64,000 nucleotides of DNA from Alloactinosynnema sp. L-07 (GTDB lineage Bacteria; Actinomycetota; Actinomycetes; Mycobacteriales; Pseudonocardiaceae). The stretch covers positions 6,324,001 to 6,388,000 of the forward strand of contig NZ_LN850107.1 in the NCBI RefSeq assembly GCF_900070365.1, written 5' to 3'. Position 1 is the first letter of the stretch. Each line of letters starts with the position of its first letter. This document shows positions 35,228-47,276 of this stretch, one piece after another. The notes under the pieces were generated by a model. That model was not told the origin of the DNA and ran no database searches. It saw nothing but the letters and a program-made list of their open reading frames with translations. A program made the translations under genes and the position numbers.

Positions 35228-36699
35228 TCACCGACGTCAGGTGGGGCACCACCGCCGCGCGCGGGGTGCTGGCCACGACGATTCTGGGGTCGAGCATGGC
35301 CATGCTCGACGGGACGGTGGTCAACGTCGCCCTCCCGCGCATCGGTGCCGAACTGGGCGCCTCGGTCGCGGGTTTGCAGTGGATCATCAACGGGTACCTG
35401 CTGGCCTTGGCCTCGCTGATCCTGATCGCGGGCGCCTTGGGCGACCGCTATGGCAGGCGCAAGGTGTTCCTGATCGGCGTCGTCTGGTTCGGCGCCGCGT
35501 CTGTCTTGTGTGGACTCGCGGGCAGCACGGGAACGCTGATCGCGGCCCGGGCGCTGCAAGGGATCGGCGGGGCCCTGCTGACGCCGGGGTCGCTGTCGAT
35601 CTTGCAGTCGGTGTTCCACAAAGAGGACCGGGCGCGGGCGATCGGCTCGTGGTCGGCCCTTGGCGGGATCGCGGCGGCGGCCGGGCCACTGGTCGGCGGG
35701 CTGCTGGTGCAGGTGTGGTCGTGGCGGCTGGCGTTCCTGATCAACGTGCCGGTCGCGGTCGCCTGCGTGTGGCTCGCGCTGAAGTTCGTTCCGGAGACCC
35801 GTGACGAGGACGGCAACGGCCGGGTCGACTGGCTGGGCTCGGCCATTGGCGCGGTGGGGCTGGCGGGTATCACGGTCGCACTGATCGGCCTGCCCGCGGG
35901 CACGCCGGAGTGGGTCGAGTTCCCCGTGTTCATCGGCGGCCTGGTCTTCATGCTTGAGTTCATCAGGGGGCAGTGGAAGTGGGATCACCCGCTGATACCG
36001 CCCGCGCTGTTCCGGGATCGGACATTCGCCATCTCCAACGCGCTGACCTTCGTGGTCTACGCCGCGCTGGGTGGCGTGATGATGCTCATGGGGTTGCAGC
36101 TGCAGATCTCGCTGGGCTACTCGCCGACCGCGGCGGGCATCGCCAGTGTCCCGATCACCATCGTGATGCTGCTGTTGTCGAGCCGGTTCGGCGCACTGGC
36201 CTCGAAGTACGGGCCGCGCTGGTTCCTCGTCGGCGGTCCGCTGCTCGTCGCGGCGGCCATGCTGATGCTGATGCGGGTCGGCCCTGGGTCGACCTACCTC
36301 GGCTCGGTCCTGCCCGCCGTCACCGTGTTCGGGCTCGGCCTAGCCGTGGTCGTCGCGCCGGTCACCGCGACCGTGCTCGCCGCCGCGCCCGACCGTTACG
36401 CGGGCGTGGCCTCCGGGGTCAACAACGCCGTCGCCCGAACCGGCGGCCTGCTCGCCGTCGCGGTCCTGCCCGCCGCCGCAGGCCTGACCGGCGCGGCCTA
36501 CACCGACCCGACCGCGCTCACGTCGAGCTGGCGCACGGCCCTGCTGATCTGCGCGGGCCTGTGCGTCGTCGGGGGTCTGCTCGCGCTCGGGGTGCGGGGC
36601 AATGTCCTGGCCGTGGTGGACCACGCCCCGGACTGCCCGCACCCCGGCGACTGTCTGCACTGCTCGGTGGACGCGCCACCGACGCACGTCAAGCCTTGA
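35224..36699 (+). CDS. MFS transporter, DHA2 (EmrB/QacA) drug exporter type
   Basis: 491 residues with about 14 hydrophobic helices, the DHA2 number. Motif A is [17 protein letters not shown]. Helix 1 has the [14 protein letters not shown] signature and motif C-like [15 protein letters not shown] short Cys/His-rich tail ([10 protein letters not shown]) is unusual. GTG 35224 overlaps the regulator stop as GTGA, so it is co-translated with the DasR-like gene. Family members export drugs, antiseptics or endogenous metabolites by proton antiport. The 3' end overlaps 11 bp with the converging dehydratase gene. Confidence 0.9.
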   Translation: MITDVRWGTTAARGVLATTILGSSMAMLDGTVVNVALPRIGAELGASVAGLQWIINGYLLALASLILIAGALGDRYGRRKVFLIGVVWFGAASVLCGLAGSTGTLIAARALQGIGGALLTPGSLSILQSVFHKEDRARAIGSWSALGGIAAAAGPLVGGLLVQVWSWRLAFLINVPVAVACVWLALKFVPETRDEDGNGRVDWLGSAIGAVGLAGITVALIGLPAGTPEWVEFPVFIGGLVFMLEFIRGQWKWDHPLIPPALFRDRTFAISNALTFVVYAALGGVMMLMGLQLQISLGYSPTAAGIASVPITIVMLLLSSRFGALASKYGPRWFLVGGPLLVAAAMLMLMRVGPGSTYLGSVLPAVTVFGLGLAVVVAPVTATVLAAAPDRYAGVASGVNNAVARTGGLLAVAVLPAAAGLTGAAYTDPTALTSSWRTALLICAGLCVVGGLLALGVRGNVLAVVDHAPDCPHPGDCLHCSVDAPPTHVKP

Positions 36700-37642
36700 G
36701 CAACTCCGCGAGCAGGGTCTGGTCGACGTTGCCGCCGGACACCACGGCCACCGTGCGGCCTCGGGGAAGTTCGTCGGCGCGGTAGAGGTAGCCCGCGGTC
36801 GCCACGGCACCGCTGGGCTCGGCGACCAGGTTCGACTTGTGCGCGAGATCGGCGACGGTCGCGCGGATCTCGTCCTCGGACACCGTGACGATCCCGTCCA
36901 CGAACGCCTGCTGGTGGGCGAAGGTCAGCGGCGAGGGCTGCGAGCGCAGGCCGTCGGCGATGGTCCGGTTGCGGTCGGCCACCGACCACGACACCAGCTC
37001 ACCGGCCTTGAGGCTGGCCGCCGTGTCGGCCGCCAGCTCCGGCTCGACCGCCCACACCTGGGCGCCGGGTCGCAGTGCCTTGATCGCCGCGGCGACGCCG
37101 GAGATCAGCCCGCCGCCGCTGACCGGCACGAGCACCAGGTCGACCTCGGGGAGGTCCTCGATGATCTCCAGGCCGATCGTGCCCTGACCAGCGATCACGT
37201 CGAGGTGGTCGAACGGCGGGATCAGGGTGGCGCCCTTCGCCACGACGATGGCGTCGGCGACGATCTCGCGTTGCCCGACCCCGCTGAGCACGACCTCGGC
37301 GCCGTGCGAGCGGGTCGCGTCGATCTTGACCTGCGGGGTGTCCTCGGGGACCACGATCCACGCCGGGGTGCCGAACACCTTGGCCGCGTACGCGACGGCC
37401 TGGGCGTGGTTGCCGCTGGAGTAGGCCACGACGCCACGAGCGCGCTGCTCGTCGGTCAGCCGGGACAGCGCGTTGTAGGCGCCGCGGATCTTGAACGCGC
37501 CGACGGGCTGCAAGTTCTCGGGCTTGAGCCACAGCGGTCGATCGGGGTCGGACCAGAGGCAGGTCAGCAGGGGCGTGCGGGTGGCACCACCGGCGATGCG
37601 GCCCGCGGCCGCGCGGATGTCGTCCAGAGTCACGAGGTTCAC
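36689..37642 (-). CDS. PLP-dependent threonine/serine dehydratase
   Basis: 317 residues. The PLP Lys lies in PVGAFKIRGAYNAL, the asparagine loop is SSGNHAQAVAYAA, the Gly-rich phosphate loop is PVSGGGLISGVA, and the C-terminal SGGN is in VAVVSGGNVDQ. The absence of an ACT-like regulatory domain makes it a short catabolic-type or serine racemase-like enzyme rather than IlvA. It deaminates Thr/Ser to 2-ketobutyrate or pyruvate. GTG 37642 is the start. The first 10 codons and upstream DNA are duplicated at 38690-38757. Confidence 0.9.
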   Translation of the reverse strand: MNLVTLDDIRAAAGRIAGGATRTPLLTCLWSDPDRPLWLKPENLQPVGAFKIRGAYNALSRLTDEQRARGVVAYSSGNHAQAVAYAAKVFGTPAWIVVPEDTPQVKIDATRSHGAEVVLSGVGQREIVADAIVVAKGATLIPPFDHLDVIAGQGTIGLEIIEDLPEVDLVLVPVSGGGLISGVAAAIKALRPGAQVWAVEPELAADTAASLKAGELVSWSVADRNRTIADGLRSQPSPLTFAHQQAFVDGIVTVSEDEIRATVADLAHKSNLVAEPSGAVATAGYLYRADELPRGRTVAVVSGGNVDQTLLAELLKA

Positions 37643-37679
37643 GGCACCAGTCTGCCGATACACCACCTGAACGGGAATG
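37613..37679. repeat. Direct repeat, copy at the dehydratase start
   Basis: 67 bp covering the first codons and upstream region of the dehydratase gene recur almost exactly at 38690-38757, with one inserted C (GGCACC-AG versus GGCACCCAG). The repeat includes CTGCCGATACACCACCTGAA. The two copies are in the same orientation, about 1.08 kb apart. Confidence 0.9.
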
Positions 37680-37881
37680 AGGTTCCTCAGTTGCACCGTC
37701 AACGCCCGGACCTGCGGCTGGGACGTCCAGCGCCTGGGGTTCGGAACCGTTCGCCGAGGACCTCGAGCGCGACGCGTTCGCAGTTCTCCGTAGGCGATCG
37801 CGGCCGCAATTCTGCGATCCGCCCTGGTGAATGCCTCCGTCATCAAGGCTGAGCTCGAGCAGAACTGACCGACCCGAAACG

Positions 37882-37917
37882 CTTGTGTGCACGTCCACAT
37901 GTGGACGTGCACACAAG
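37882..37917. promoter_or_regulatory. 36-bp perfect palindrome
   Basis: Bases 37882-37899 (CTTGTGTGCACGTCCACA) are the exact reverse complement of 37900-37917, with no spacer. It lies between the dehydratase gene and the Cys-rich secreted protein gene. It may be a cruciform-forming site, a bidirectional terminator or a dyad operator. The rest of 37680-38024 holds no recognisable gene. Confidence 0.75.
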
Positions 37918-38024
37918 AAACAGCTTTGACAGCTCTGTCAGGATTGCTCTGTCCACCTCGATATGCCACAGGCCAGGCGAATGGGGGCCTGTCCGTAGGT
38001 CCCCATTCGCTCATCCATTGAGTA

Positions 38025-38450
38025 TCAGCAGCACTTGGTGGCCGGGCCGAGTGCGTTGTAGACAGTTCGTCCATTGACGCTGATCTGCACTCGGGTTCTG
38101 AACTCAAGGGAAGAGGATCGACCCTGGATCTTGACGGATGGTCGGGTGTAGTGTCCATTCGCGCATCCAGCAGTAGCCCAGCCGGTGTATTCCACCAGCC
38201 GTTGGTACTGGTACACGTCGACCCTGCTCCTCGACACGCAGGTGCCGGAGTATGGCGCGGCCGCGTTGATGTAATAGTCCGGGTACATATGAACGCCGTC
38301 GTCCCCACTGCATACACCGATGTGCCAATTGTTCTGCGTGATGTCGTTGCACCCCCCGCCGCTCGCCTGCGCCGGGTTTGCCATCACCACCGAGGAAACG
38401 ATAGTGGCGAGCATGACAGCCGCACGTGTGACGGACCTTCGCAAGTTCAT
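38025..38450 (-). CDS. Secreted Cys-rich protein of unknown function
   Basis: 141 residues. A Sec signal peptide is clear (MNLRRSVTRAAVMLATIVSS, then VVMANPAQASG; cleavage after AQA). The mature part has six or more cysteines (GGGC, GVCSG, GTCVS, AGCANG, TKCC), so disulfides are expected. It is rich in Tyr/Asn/Ser and lower in GC than its neighbours, suggesting recent transfer. GGGG at 6 nt precedes ATG 38450. It lies inside the 1-kb segment bounded by direct repeats and next to a transposase fragment. No family is recognised; a secreted toxin, inhibitor or adhesin is possible. Confidence 0.75.
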   Translation of the reverse strand: MNLRRSVTRAAVMLATIVSSVVMANPAQASGGGCNDITQNNWHIGVCSGDDGVHMYPDYYINAAAPYSGTCVSRSRVDVYQYQRLVEYTGWATAGCANGHYTRPSVKIQGRSSSLEFRTRVQISVNGRTVYNALGPATKCC

Positions 38451-38521
38451 TCGGATCCCCCATGGATGAGTTTACTTTGCGCAGCCAACGGTAGCGACAA
38501 CCCATGGCCAGTTCAAGATTG

Positions 38522-38670
38522 TCATGTGAGTTTGAGCCGGATTTGCTGCAAGCGGGGGAATGGCAGGTTCGTGGGTGCGGGCAGGACCTGGATGGTGCGG
38601 GTGGTGATTCGGCTGTGGTCGCGGTCGACCTGCCCGGGCGATGACCGGTGTTTGCGCCAATGGCAATGCG
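38522..38670 (-). pseudogene. Transposase fragment, ISAs1-like C-terminus
   Basis: Minus-strand reading gives WRKHRSSPGQVDRDHSRITT, then RTIQVLPAPTNLPFPRLQQI. This resembles the segment of ISAs1-type transposases that reads E.NRGHGR.E.RTI.V..AP..L.FP...Q. It is fused in frame to the first ten codons of the duplicated dehydratase start at 38690-38757. No other part of a transposase is present. It marks an old insertion and rearrangement. Confidence 0.5.
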
Positions 38671-38689
38671 TCGAGCGCGGCCAAGGGCC

Positions 38690-38757
38690 GCGGATGTCGT
38701 CCAGAGTCACGAGGTTCACGGCACCCAGTCTGCCGATACACCACCTGAACGGGAATG
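38690..38757. repeat. Direct repeat, second copy of the dehydratase 5' end
   Basis: 68 bp matching 37613-37679 with one extra C. It carries the GTG start and first codons of the dehydratase but the reading then runs into transposase-like sequence, so it is not a working gene start. The interval 38758-38896 holds no recognisable gene. Confidence 0.9.
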
Positions 38758-38896
38758 TGAATATCTTGCGGGCCCGTGCGTCCAGATGGGCCTATCACGG
38801 TGCGCAGTCGCGTCATACCGTCGGGTTATCGCCCCCCGAGCGACACGTGAGGGCACAGTGGGCGAGCCGTAACCCTGCGCGGCTCGCCCACGCCGG

Positions 38897-39535
38897 TCAG
38901 TGGCCGAGCGCGGTGACCAGCGCCTTCGCCGCGGCCTCCGGGTCGGCGGCCTCCGTGATCGCCCGCACGACGACGATCCGCGTCGCGCCCGCCGCCAGCA
39001 CCTCCGGCACCCGCGCCAGATCGATCCCACCGATGGCGAACCAAGGCCGTTCCGACCTGGTCGCGCGGACGAGGTCGAGTCCGGGGGCGGGCCTGCCGGG
39101 CTTGGTGGGGGTCGGCCAGCACGGGCCGGTGCAGAAGTAGTCGACACCCGGCTCGCGCGCGGCGGCGTCGGCTTGGGCGAAGTCGTGGGTGGAGCGGCCG
39201 ATCACGATGTCCTCGCCCAGAATCCGGCGGGCCTGGGAGACGGGGAGATCGTCCTGCCCTAGGTGAAGCACGTCCGCCCCGGCGGCCAGCGCGATGTCGG
39301 CCCGGTCGTTGACGGATAGCAGCGCGCCCCGGGCCGCACAGACCTCGGCCAGCGTCGCCAACGCCCTGAGTTCGGGGCCTGCCTCCAGGCTCTTGGCCCG
39401 CAGCTGCACGATGTCGACCCCACCCGCGAGCGCCGCGTCGGCGAACTCGGCGAGGTCGGGCCGGATGTCCGTGCACAGGTAGAGGCGCGCGGTATGGAGC
39501 TTGGCGCGGATCTGGTCACCGTTGAGTCCTGGCAT
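38897..39535 (-). CDS. thiE: Thiamine phosphate synthase ThiE
   Basis: 212 residues, ATG 39535. It joins HMP-PP and HET-P into thiamine phosphate. TIM-barrel motifs: [20 protein letters not shown] (VQ-R-K), [20 protein letters not shown] (ND and D), [25 protein letters not shown] (S-H), [16 protein letters not shown] (TPTK) and FAIGGID. All catalytic and pyrophosphate-binding residues are present. It is divergent from the riboswitch-controlled thiO-thiS-thiG operon. No TPP riboswitch lies in its own short leader on the minus strand. Confidence 0.95.
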   Translation of the reverse strand: MPGLNGDQIRAKLHTARLYLCTDIRPDLAEFADAALAGGVDIVQLRAKSLEAGPELRALATLAEVCAARGALLSVNDRADIALAAGADVLHLGQDDLPVSQARRILGEDIVIGRSTHDFAQADAAAREPGVDYFCTGPCWPTPTKPGRPAPGLDLVRATRSERPWFAIGGIDLARVPEVLAAGATRIVVVRAITEAADPEAAAKALVTALGH

Positions 39536-39571
39536 GGAACCGCACGGTAGTGCGCTACGGTGGAACCTGGT

Positions 39572-39663
39572 CGCACGGGAGTCCGAGAAACGGGCTGAGA
39601 GGGAGCTGGGATCGCTCCGACCGTCGAACCTGATCCGGGTCATGCCGGCGCAGGGAGCGTGGT
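39572..39663 (+). ncRNA. TPP riboswitch upstream of thiO
   Basis: The conserved THI-box parts are in order: ACGGGAGTCCG, GGGCTGAGAGGGAG, then CCGTCGAACCTGATCCGGGT, CATGCCGGCGCAGGGAG. The P1 closing strand ends about 3 nt before the GTG start. The GGGAG at the end of the aptamer is also the only Shine-Dalgarno candidate for thiO, so TPP binding would block translation directly. Confidence 0.95.
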
Positions 39664-39665
39664 GT

Positions 39666-40763
39666 GTGGTGAATGACGTCAAGCGCGTCGCCGTCGTGGG
39701 CGGTGGCGTGATCGGGCTGTCCGTGGCGTGGGCGCTGGCTGAGGCCGGGTTCCGCGTCGTCTTGGTCGATCCCGACCCAGGTCACGGTGCTTCGTGGGTG
39801 GCGGGCGGAATGCTCGCCCCGGTCACCGAGTCGTGGCCGGGTGAGGACGATGTGCTCGCGCTGGGGGCCGCGTCGCTGGATCTGTGGCCCGCGTTTGCGG
39901 AGCGGTTGCGGCAGCGAGGTGGCGATCCTGGGCTAAGCACGCACGGAACTCTGGCGCTGGCGCTTGACTCCGCCGATGTCGGCACGCTGAATGTCCTCGC
40001 CGACTATCTGCGCGGCCAGGGGCGTGCCGTCGAGCGGCTGACCGGGCGCGAACTGCGGGCGCTGGAGCCCGCGCTGGGGCCTCGGGTCCGAAGTGGACTG
40101 AATGTGCCGGGGGATCTGGCCGTGGACAACCGAAGCCTGCTGATCGCGCTCCGGTCCGCCTGCGAATCGGCGGGGGTGGAGTTCTTCCCGGCGGCGGCGA
40201 CCGGAGTCCGGCCGGGCGCGGTCGACCTCGGCAGCTCCACTGTGGACTGTGAGGTGGCGGTCATCGCGGCCGGGGCGTGGAGCCGGACGCTGCACCCCGC
40301 GCTGGAGTCGGTGACCAGGCCGGTCAAGGGGGAGATCCTGCGGCTGCGGGCCCGGCCGGGCGCGCTGCCGGTCCCGGTGCGGACGATCCGTGCGCACGTC
40401 GAGTCGCGGCCGGTCTACCTGGTGCCCAGGGCCGACGGCGAACTCGTTCTCGGCGCGACCCAGTACGAGGCGGGCTACGACACCGAGGTCACCGTCGGCG
40501 GCGTGCGGGACCTGCTGGCCGACGCCGAGCAGGTGCTGCCGGGCATCGCCGAGTACGCGCTGACCGAGTGCGCCGCCGGGCTGCGGGCGGGCAGCCGGGA
40601 CAACCTGCCGCTGGTCGGCTGGCTCGAACCCGGGGTGCTCGCCGCCACCGGCCACCACCGCAACGGGCTCCTGCTCGCGCCCGGCACCGCGGCCTCGGTC
40701 GTGGCCATGCTGCGCGACGGCGCCGCCCCAGAACCGGCCGCGGACCCCGCCCGGTTCCGCTAG
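39666..40763 (+). CDS. thiO: Glycine oxidase ThiO
   Basis: 365 residues. FAD-binding Rossmann motif [20 protein letters not shown] lies near the N-terminus, then [17 protein letters not shown], and C-terminal [20 protein letters not shown] and [14 protein letters not shown], as in D-amino-acid oxidase-type ThiO. It oxidises glycine to iminoglycine for thiazole synthesis with ThiS-COSH and ThiG. GTG 39666 is 8 nt from GGGAG inside the riboswitch; GTG 39669 is an alternative. Its TAG stop lies within the CTAG end of a structured repeat. Confidence 0.95.
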   Translation: MVNDVKRVAVVGGGVIGLSVAWALAEAGFRVVLVDPDPGHGASWVAGGMLAPVTESWPGEDDVLALGAASLDLWPAFAERLRQRGGDPGLSTHGTLALALDSADVGTLNVLADYLRGQGRAVERLTGRELRALEPALGPRVRSGLNVPGDLAVDNRSLLIALRSACESAGVEFFPAAATGVRPGAVDLGSSTVDCEVAVIAAGAWSRTLHPALESVTRPVKGEILRLRARPGALPVPVRTIRAHVESRPVYLVPRADGELVLGATQYEAGYDTEVTVGGVRDLLADAEQVLPGIAEYALTECAAGLRAGSRDNLPLVGWLEPGVLAATGHHRNGLLLAPGTAASVVAMLRDGAAPEPAADPARFR

Positions 40764-40924
40764 TGTCCTGCGCCGGAATCCGACATCTATCTCGGCGGCC
40801 CAGCTTCCCGCTGGCCGCACGGACGAAAGGCCCACGGACACCCAGTACGAGGACCTTCCGTCCGCACACCCAGCGGAAACCTGGACCACCGATATAGACG
40901 CCGGATTCCGGCGCAGAACACTAG
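40760..40924. repeat. CTAG-bounded structured repeat, copy A
   Basis: 165 bp between CTAG (40760-40763) and CTAG (40921-40924). The outer arms of 23 bp match in 22 positions. A hairpin CCAGC/GCTGG follows at about 40800-40815, then a stem GGACGAAAGG/CCTTCCGTCC enclosing CCCAGTACGA. Copies B (46382) and C (51244) share the core, not the arm sequence. The left CTAG contains the thiO stop. It separates thiO from thiS. Confidence 0.85.
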
Positions 40925-40938
40925 TTGGAAAGGACGCG

Positions 40939-41896
<958 letters not shown>

Positions 41897-41925
41897 AGCC
41901 TTGGTGGCGCGCGGCACAATGAGGT

Positions 41926-42375
41926 ATGACGACTTCGGAGGGCGACCCCGCCACCGGCGACATCCCGGCCCGCCTCTACCTGGCGATCGGCAGACTGTCC
42001 CGGTCGCTACGCCGCTCCGGCAGCCCCGGCCTCGGCCACGGCTCGATCTCCGCACTGTCCACATTGGTCAACTGCGGCGAACTACGATTAGGTGACCTGG
42101 CAGGCAAGGAGGGCGTCGCCGCCCCGACCATGTCACGCATCGTGGCAAGCCTGGTAGAGACCGGCCTGGCCCTGCGCGAACCCGACCCCGCCGACCGCCG
42201 AGCCTGGCTGGTACGGGCGACCGAGGAAGGCGAACGGGTAGTTTCCGGCGTCCGCTCGACACGTGTGCACGAACTAGGACGCAGATTGGAACGACTCTCA
42301 GCAGAGGACCACAAGCGCCTAATCAACGCGATCCCGGTCCTAGAGGCACTGCTAGCAGAGGAACAGAAGAGCTAA
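41926..42375 (+). CDS. MarR-family regulator
   Basis: 149 residues. Winged-helix parts: RLYLAIGRLSRSLRRSGSPG (dimer helix), LSTLVNCGELRLGDLAGKEG, APTMSRIVASLVETGLALRE, then PADRRAWLVRATEEG (wing, DxRxxxV/LxT) and a C-terminal dimer helix RLERLSAEDHKRLINAIPVL. It is close behind thiG (29 nt), so it may be co-transcribed. Effector and targets are unknown; a link with thiamine genes is not implied. Confidence 0.9.
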   Translation: MTTSEGDPATGDIPARLYLAIGRLSRSLRRSGSPGLGHGSISALSTLVNCGELRLGDLAGKEGVAAPTMSRIVASLVETGLALREPDPADRRAWLVRATEEGERVVSGVRSTRVHELGRRLERLSAEDHKRLINAIPVLEALLAEEQKS

Positions 42376-42400
42376 GTAAAAAAAGAGGCACCCGCCCGGC

Positions 42401-43231
42401 TCAGGGCGCAAAGAACGACCCCGCATCGGGAAGCCGCCACAGCGGAGAGACCGGTCCGACTCCCGAGCCCAGGGGATATGCGGCGCGCACGCTCCGAGTA
42501 ATGAAGTCCTTACCGAGCCGCACAGCACTCACCACGTCATTCCCCTTAGCCAACGCCGCCGTAATACTCGAAGCAAGCGTGTCACCACTGCCATGGGTAT
42601 CGGTGACGTCATACCGAGGCCCGACCAACTCGATGAATTCGGAGCCGTCGTAGAGCAAGTCCAGGCACTCCGCGTCATCGCGCATATGCCCGCCCTTGAC
42701 CAGGACCCACAGGGGCCCGAGGTCGAACAGCGCCTTCGCCGCATCACGCTGCTGAGAACGCGTCCGCACGTCAATACCAGTGATCAACCGAACCTCATCA
42801 AGATTCGGCGTCACCAACGTCGCCCGCGGAAACAACAGAGTGCGGATCGCATCGAGAGCTTCGGCGGCCAGCAACGGATCCCCGTGCATCGAAGCCGCCA
42901 CCGGATCCACCACCAGCGGAATCGTCTGTCCGATATGGACCCTGTCACAGGCCCCAGCCACCGCGGCGATAATCGCCGCGGTGGCCAGCATCCCAGTCTT
43001 GGCCGCCTGAACGCCGATATCGGTCGCGACCGCCTCGATCTGCGCGGCCACCACCTCCGGCGGCACCGTGTGCACCCCCGTAACCCCAAGGGAGTTCTGC
43101 ACAGTCACCGCCGTCAACGCGGTCATCCCATGCACCCCGCAGGCGAAGAACGTCCGCAGGTCGGCCTGGATACCCGCGCCACCACCGGAATCCGATCCGG
43201 CGATGGTCAGCGTCCTTGCTGGAGTTAGCAC
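42401..43231 (-). CDS. thiD: HMP/HMP-P kinase ThiD
   Basis: 276 residues from GTG 43231, preceded by AAGGA at 8 nt. It phosphorylates hydroxymethylpyrimidine twice. Ribokinase-fold motifs: [78 protein letters not shown] and anion-hole [21 protein letters not shown]. Complete. It starts 13 nt after the thiC stop and shares its TPP riboswitch. Confidence 0.95.
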   Translation of the reverse strand: MLTPARTLTIAGSDSGGGAGIQADLRTFFACGVHGMTALTAVTVQNSLGVTGVHTVPPEVVAAQIEAVATDIGVQAAKTGMLATAAIIAAVAGACDRVHIGQTIPLVVDPVAASMHGDPLLAAEALDAIRTLLFPRATLVTPNLDEVRLITGIDVRTRSQQRDAAKALFDLGPLWVLVKGGHMRDDAECLDLLYDGSEFIELVGPRYDVTDTHGSGDTLASSITAALAKGNDVVSAVRLGKDFITRSVRAAYPLGSGVGPVSPLWRLPDAGSFFAP

Positions 43232-43244
43232 AGCGGCATCCTTC

Positions 43245-45016
<1,772 letters not shown>

Positions 45017-45086
45017 GGTGTGCAGTTGTCCTTCGCACCCTAGCCGGCGGACGCGCCAAAGCCAACCGAGCACTAACCTGTTGACC

Positions 45087-45728
45087 ATGGTGCAGCCGTA
45101 CCCGCCGGGCGCCCGCCGCCTGGGCCGTCCCCACGCGGCCGTTCCCTGCCCGGCGTGCGCCGAGCTGGTCGGCCGGGGCTACCCGACGTGCACGTCCTGC
45201 GCCGACCGCGTCGACGCCTACTGGCTGGCCGACTGGGCCGCCCTGCTCGACGCCGAGGGCGTGGTCTCGGGCGAGCCGGAGGAACGTGACCTGGTGGCGC
45301 GGGTGTTCAGCGCCGAACCGGGCGCCTACCCGTGGACCTGCACCGACTGGGCCATGCGGCTGACCGTGTGCCCGACCTGCCGGGCCGAACTGGGCACCGG
45401 CGACACCGGCTGCCTGCGGTGCGCGGGCGCCGACCAGTCCCGCTGGGCCTGGGACTACGCGGCGATGCCCACCTCGATGACCCACAACGAACACGCCCTG
45501 CGCGTCACCGTGGCGGGTTTGCGCGCCGCCCACCGCAGGCGCGACAACCAGGTGGCCTACTGGCGGCTGTCCCTGCCGTTCCTGATGACCGGCGAACCCG
45601 TGTCGCAGGCCCAGGCCCAGCGCGTGCGGACCTACCTGCTGGCCGGGCGGACCGAGGAGCTGTCGACGAGCCAGTCCTTCGCCGACATGGCCGCGCTCCC
45701 CGACTTACCTTGGCGCGCGCCGGCTTAG
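45087..45728 (+). CDS. Actinobacterial protein with four CxxC zinc knuckles
   Basis: 213 residues. [25 protein letters not shown] and CLRCAGAD give four CxxC pairs, enough for two zinc ribbons, in a Trp-rich background ([28 protein letters not shown]). The C-terminal third is helical and charged. ATG 45087 has no Shine-Dalgarno, so translation may be leaderless. It is divergent from thiC. Function unknown; an RNA- or protein-binding adaptor is conceivable. The 3' end overlaps the converging lysE-type gene by 4 nt. Confidence 0.72.
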   Translation: MVQPYPPGARRLGRPHAAVPCPACAELVGRGYPTCTSCADRVDAYWLADWAALLDAEGVVSGEPEERDLVARVFSAEPGAYPWTCTDWAMRLTVCPTCRAELGTGDTGCLRCAGADQSRWAWDYAAMPTSMTHNEHALRVTVAGLRAAHRRRDNQVAYWRLSLPFLMTGEPVSQAQAQRVRTYLLAGRTEELSTSQSFADMAALPDLPWRAPA

Positions 45729-46327
45729 GACTCCAGCGCCAACCGGATGCCGAGCGCGATCAGCACGGCCCCGGAGAACCGCTCCAGCCGCGTGCGGACC
45801 TCGGTGCGCTTGAGCCACCGCATGACCCGCCCGAGCAGCGCGACCACCATCAGGTACCAGACGGTGTCGATCACCACCCACAACCCGGCGAGCGCGAGCA
45901 ACACCCACCGCGCCGCGCCGGGGGAGACGAACTGCGGCAGGAACGAGATGGCGAACACGGCCAGCTTGGGGTTGGCCAGGTTGACCAGCAGCCCCGCGCG
46001 GAACCCGGAACCGCTGGTCGGGACGTCGTCGACGGCGTGGTCGGGCTTGCCGAACAGAGCCTTGGCCCCGAACCAGACCAGCACGGCGACCCCGATGATC
46101 CGCAGCACCTGATAGGCGATCTCGGAGGCGACCAGCAGGACCGAGAGACCCAGCCCTGCCGCCACCGCCCAAACCGCGACGCCGACCTCCATGCCCGCCA
46201 CCGTCGCCAGCGCGCCCCGGCGGCCGCCGCGGATCGACTGCTTGAGCAGCATCGCGGTACCCACGCCCGGCACCATGGCCAGGACGAACGAGGCGAGCAG
46301 GAAGGCGAGGAAGCTGGACCAGGTCAC
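45725..46327 (-). CDS. LysE/RhtB-family amino-acid exporter
   Basis: 200 residues with about six membrane helices. The LysE/RhtB N-terminal pattern is present as [20 protein letters not shown], then [16 protein letters not shown]. The conserved loop-helix is [20 protein letters not shown] (NP-K in the middle). These proteins export amino acids such as Leu, Thr, homoserine or Lys. GTG 46327 is the start. Substrate is unknown; no regulator gene is adjacent. Confidence 0.92.
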   Translation of the reverse strand: MTWSSFLAFLLASFVLAMVPGVGTAMLLKQSIRGGRRGALATVAGMEVGVAVWAVAAGLGLSVLLVASEIAYQVLRIIGVAVLVWFGAKALFGKPDHAVDDVPTSGSGFRAGLLVNLANPKLAVFAISFLPQFVSPGAARWVLLALAGLWVVIDTVWYLMVVALLGRVMRWLKRTEVRTRLERFSGAVLIALGIRLALES

Positions 46328-46381
46328 CGCCGAATGGTGCGACAGCGGTCACGCTGATCGCCACCGGTTATCCGGGGAGGA

Positions 46382-46549
46382 TTAGGGCATGTCCTGCGGA
46401 TCATGGCGGGCGGTATCCGCGCCCGCTTGGCCCCTGGGCGCACCGCGGGAACGGCCACGGACAACCAGTACGCGACCGTCCCCGCGGCACGCCCAGGAAC
46501 CAAGCGGATCACGAATCCCACCCACCATGATCCACAGGACACGCCCTAG
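46382..46549. repeat. CTAG-bounded structured repeat, copy B
   Basis: 168 bp from TTAG (46382-46385, a one-base variant) to CTAG (46546-46549). The 25-bp outer arms (GGGCATGTCCTGCGGATCAT side) match with about four differences. The core keeps CCAGTACG inside a stem with CCGCGG, as in copies A and C. The right CTAG provides the TAG stop of def on the minus strand. Confidence 0.82.
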
Positions 46550-47121
46550 TCGTCGGCGAAGGGGTCCTCGGTGGTGCTCGGGTCCCAGGACAGGCCGGGC
46601 TTGCCCCACTGGTTGGCCTTGAGCATCCGCTTGGACTCGCGGGCGTTGCGGCCGACAAGGCGGTTGAGGTAGAGCAGGCCGTCGAGGTGGTCGGTCTCGT
46701 GCTGCAGGCAGCGCGCGAAGAAGCCCGTGCCATCGACCTCGATCGGAGCGCCGTCGACGTCCTGGCCGGTGACCTTGGCCCACGTGGCGCGGCCGGTGGG
46801 GAACGACTCGCCCGGGACTGAGAGGCAGCCCTCGAAGTCGTCGTCGGGATCGGGCATGCCCTCGGGGATGCCGGAGGTCTCCAGGACCGGGTTGACGACG
46901 GTGCCGCGGTGGCGCACGCCTTCGTCGTCGGGGCAGTCGTAGACGAAGACCCGCAGGGCCACGCCGATCTGGTTGGCGGCGAGACCAACGCCGTTGGCCG
47001 CGGCCATCGTGTCGAACATGTCTTCGACCAGGGTCTTGAGTTCGCCGTCGAAGCGGTCGACCGGCGTGGTCGGGTTGTGCAGGACCGGGTCGCCGACGAT
47101 CCGGATCGGGTGAACTGTCAT
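46546..47121 (-). CDS. def: Peptide deformylase
   Basis: 191 residues. Motif 1 [11 protein letters not shown], motif 2 [10 protein letters not shown] (metal Cys) and motif 3 [15 protein letters not shown] (HExxH) are complete. It removes the N-formyl group from new proteins and is essential. ATG 47121. The last codons GAC GAC TAG run into the structured repeat, whose CTAG end forms the stop. No fmt gene is beside it. Confidence 0.96.
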   Translation of the reverse strand: MTVHPIRIVGDPVLHNPTTPVDRFDGELKTLVEDMFDTMAAANGVGLAANQIGVALRVFVYDCPDDEGVRHRGTVVNPVLETSGIPEGMPDPDDDFEGCLSVPGESFPTGRATWAKVTGQDVDGAPIEVDGTGFFARCLQHETDHLDGLLYLNRLVGRNARESKRMLKANQWGKPGLSWDPSTTEDPFADD

Positions 47122-47276
47122 ATGGGCAGGGTAGTTATACGCGGGTTGTCGGACGCGCCGTGGACATGACGATCACATCCGGTGGTGACGTGGTGTAATG
47201 GCGCTTGAGGATCACACCTGTGTGATTCCGGTGCGGGAGCACGGATTCGCCAGCCAAGACGAGGCGAAGGAGCCAG

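Noticed and set aside
37882..37917. CRISPR repeat
   Set aside because: The palindrome occurs once; there are no regularly spaced copies and no cas genes in the window.
36689..38317. A 542-aa open frame extending the dehydratase upstream
   Set aside because: High GC leaves the frame open, but homology begins at VNLVTLDDIRAAAG (GTG 37642); the upstream part has no domain.
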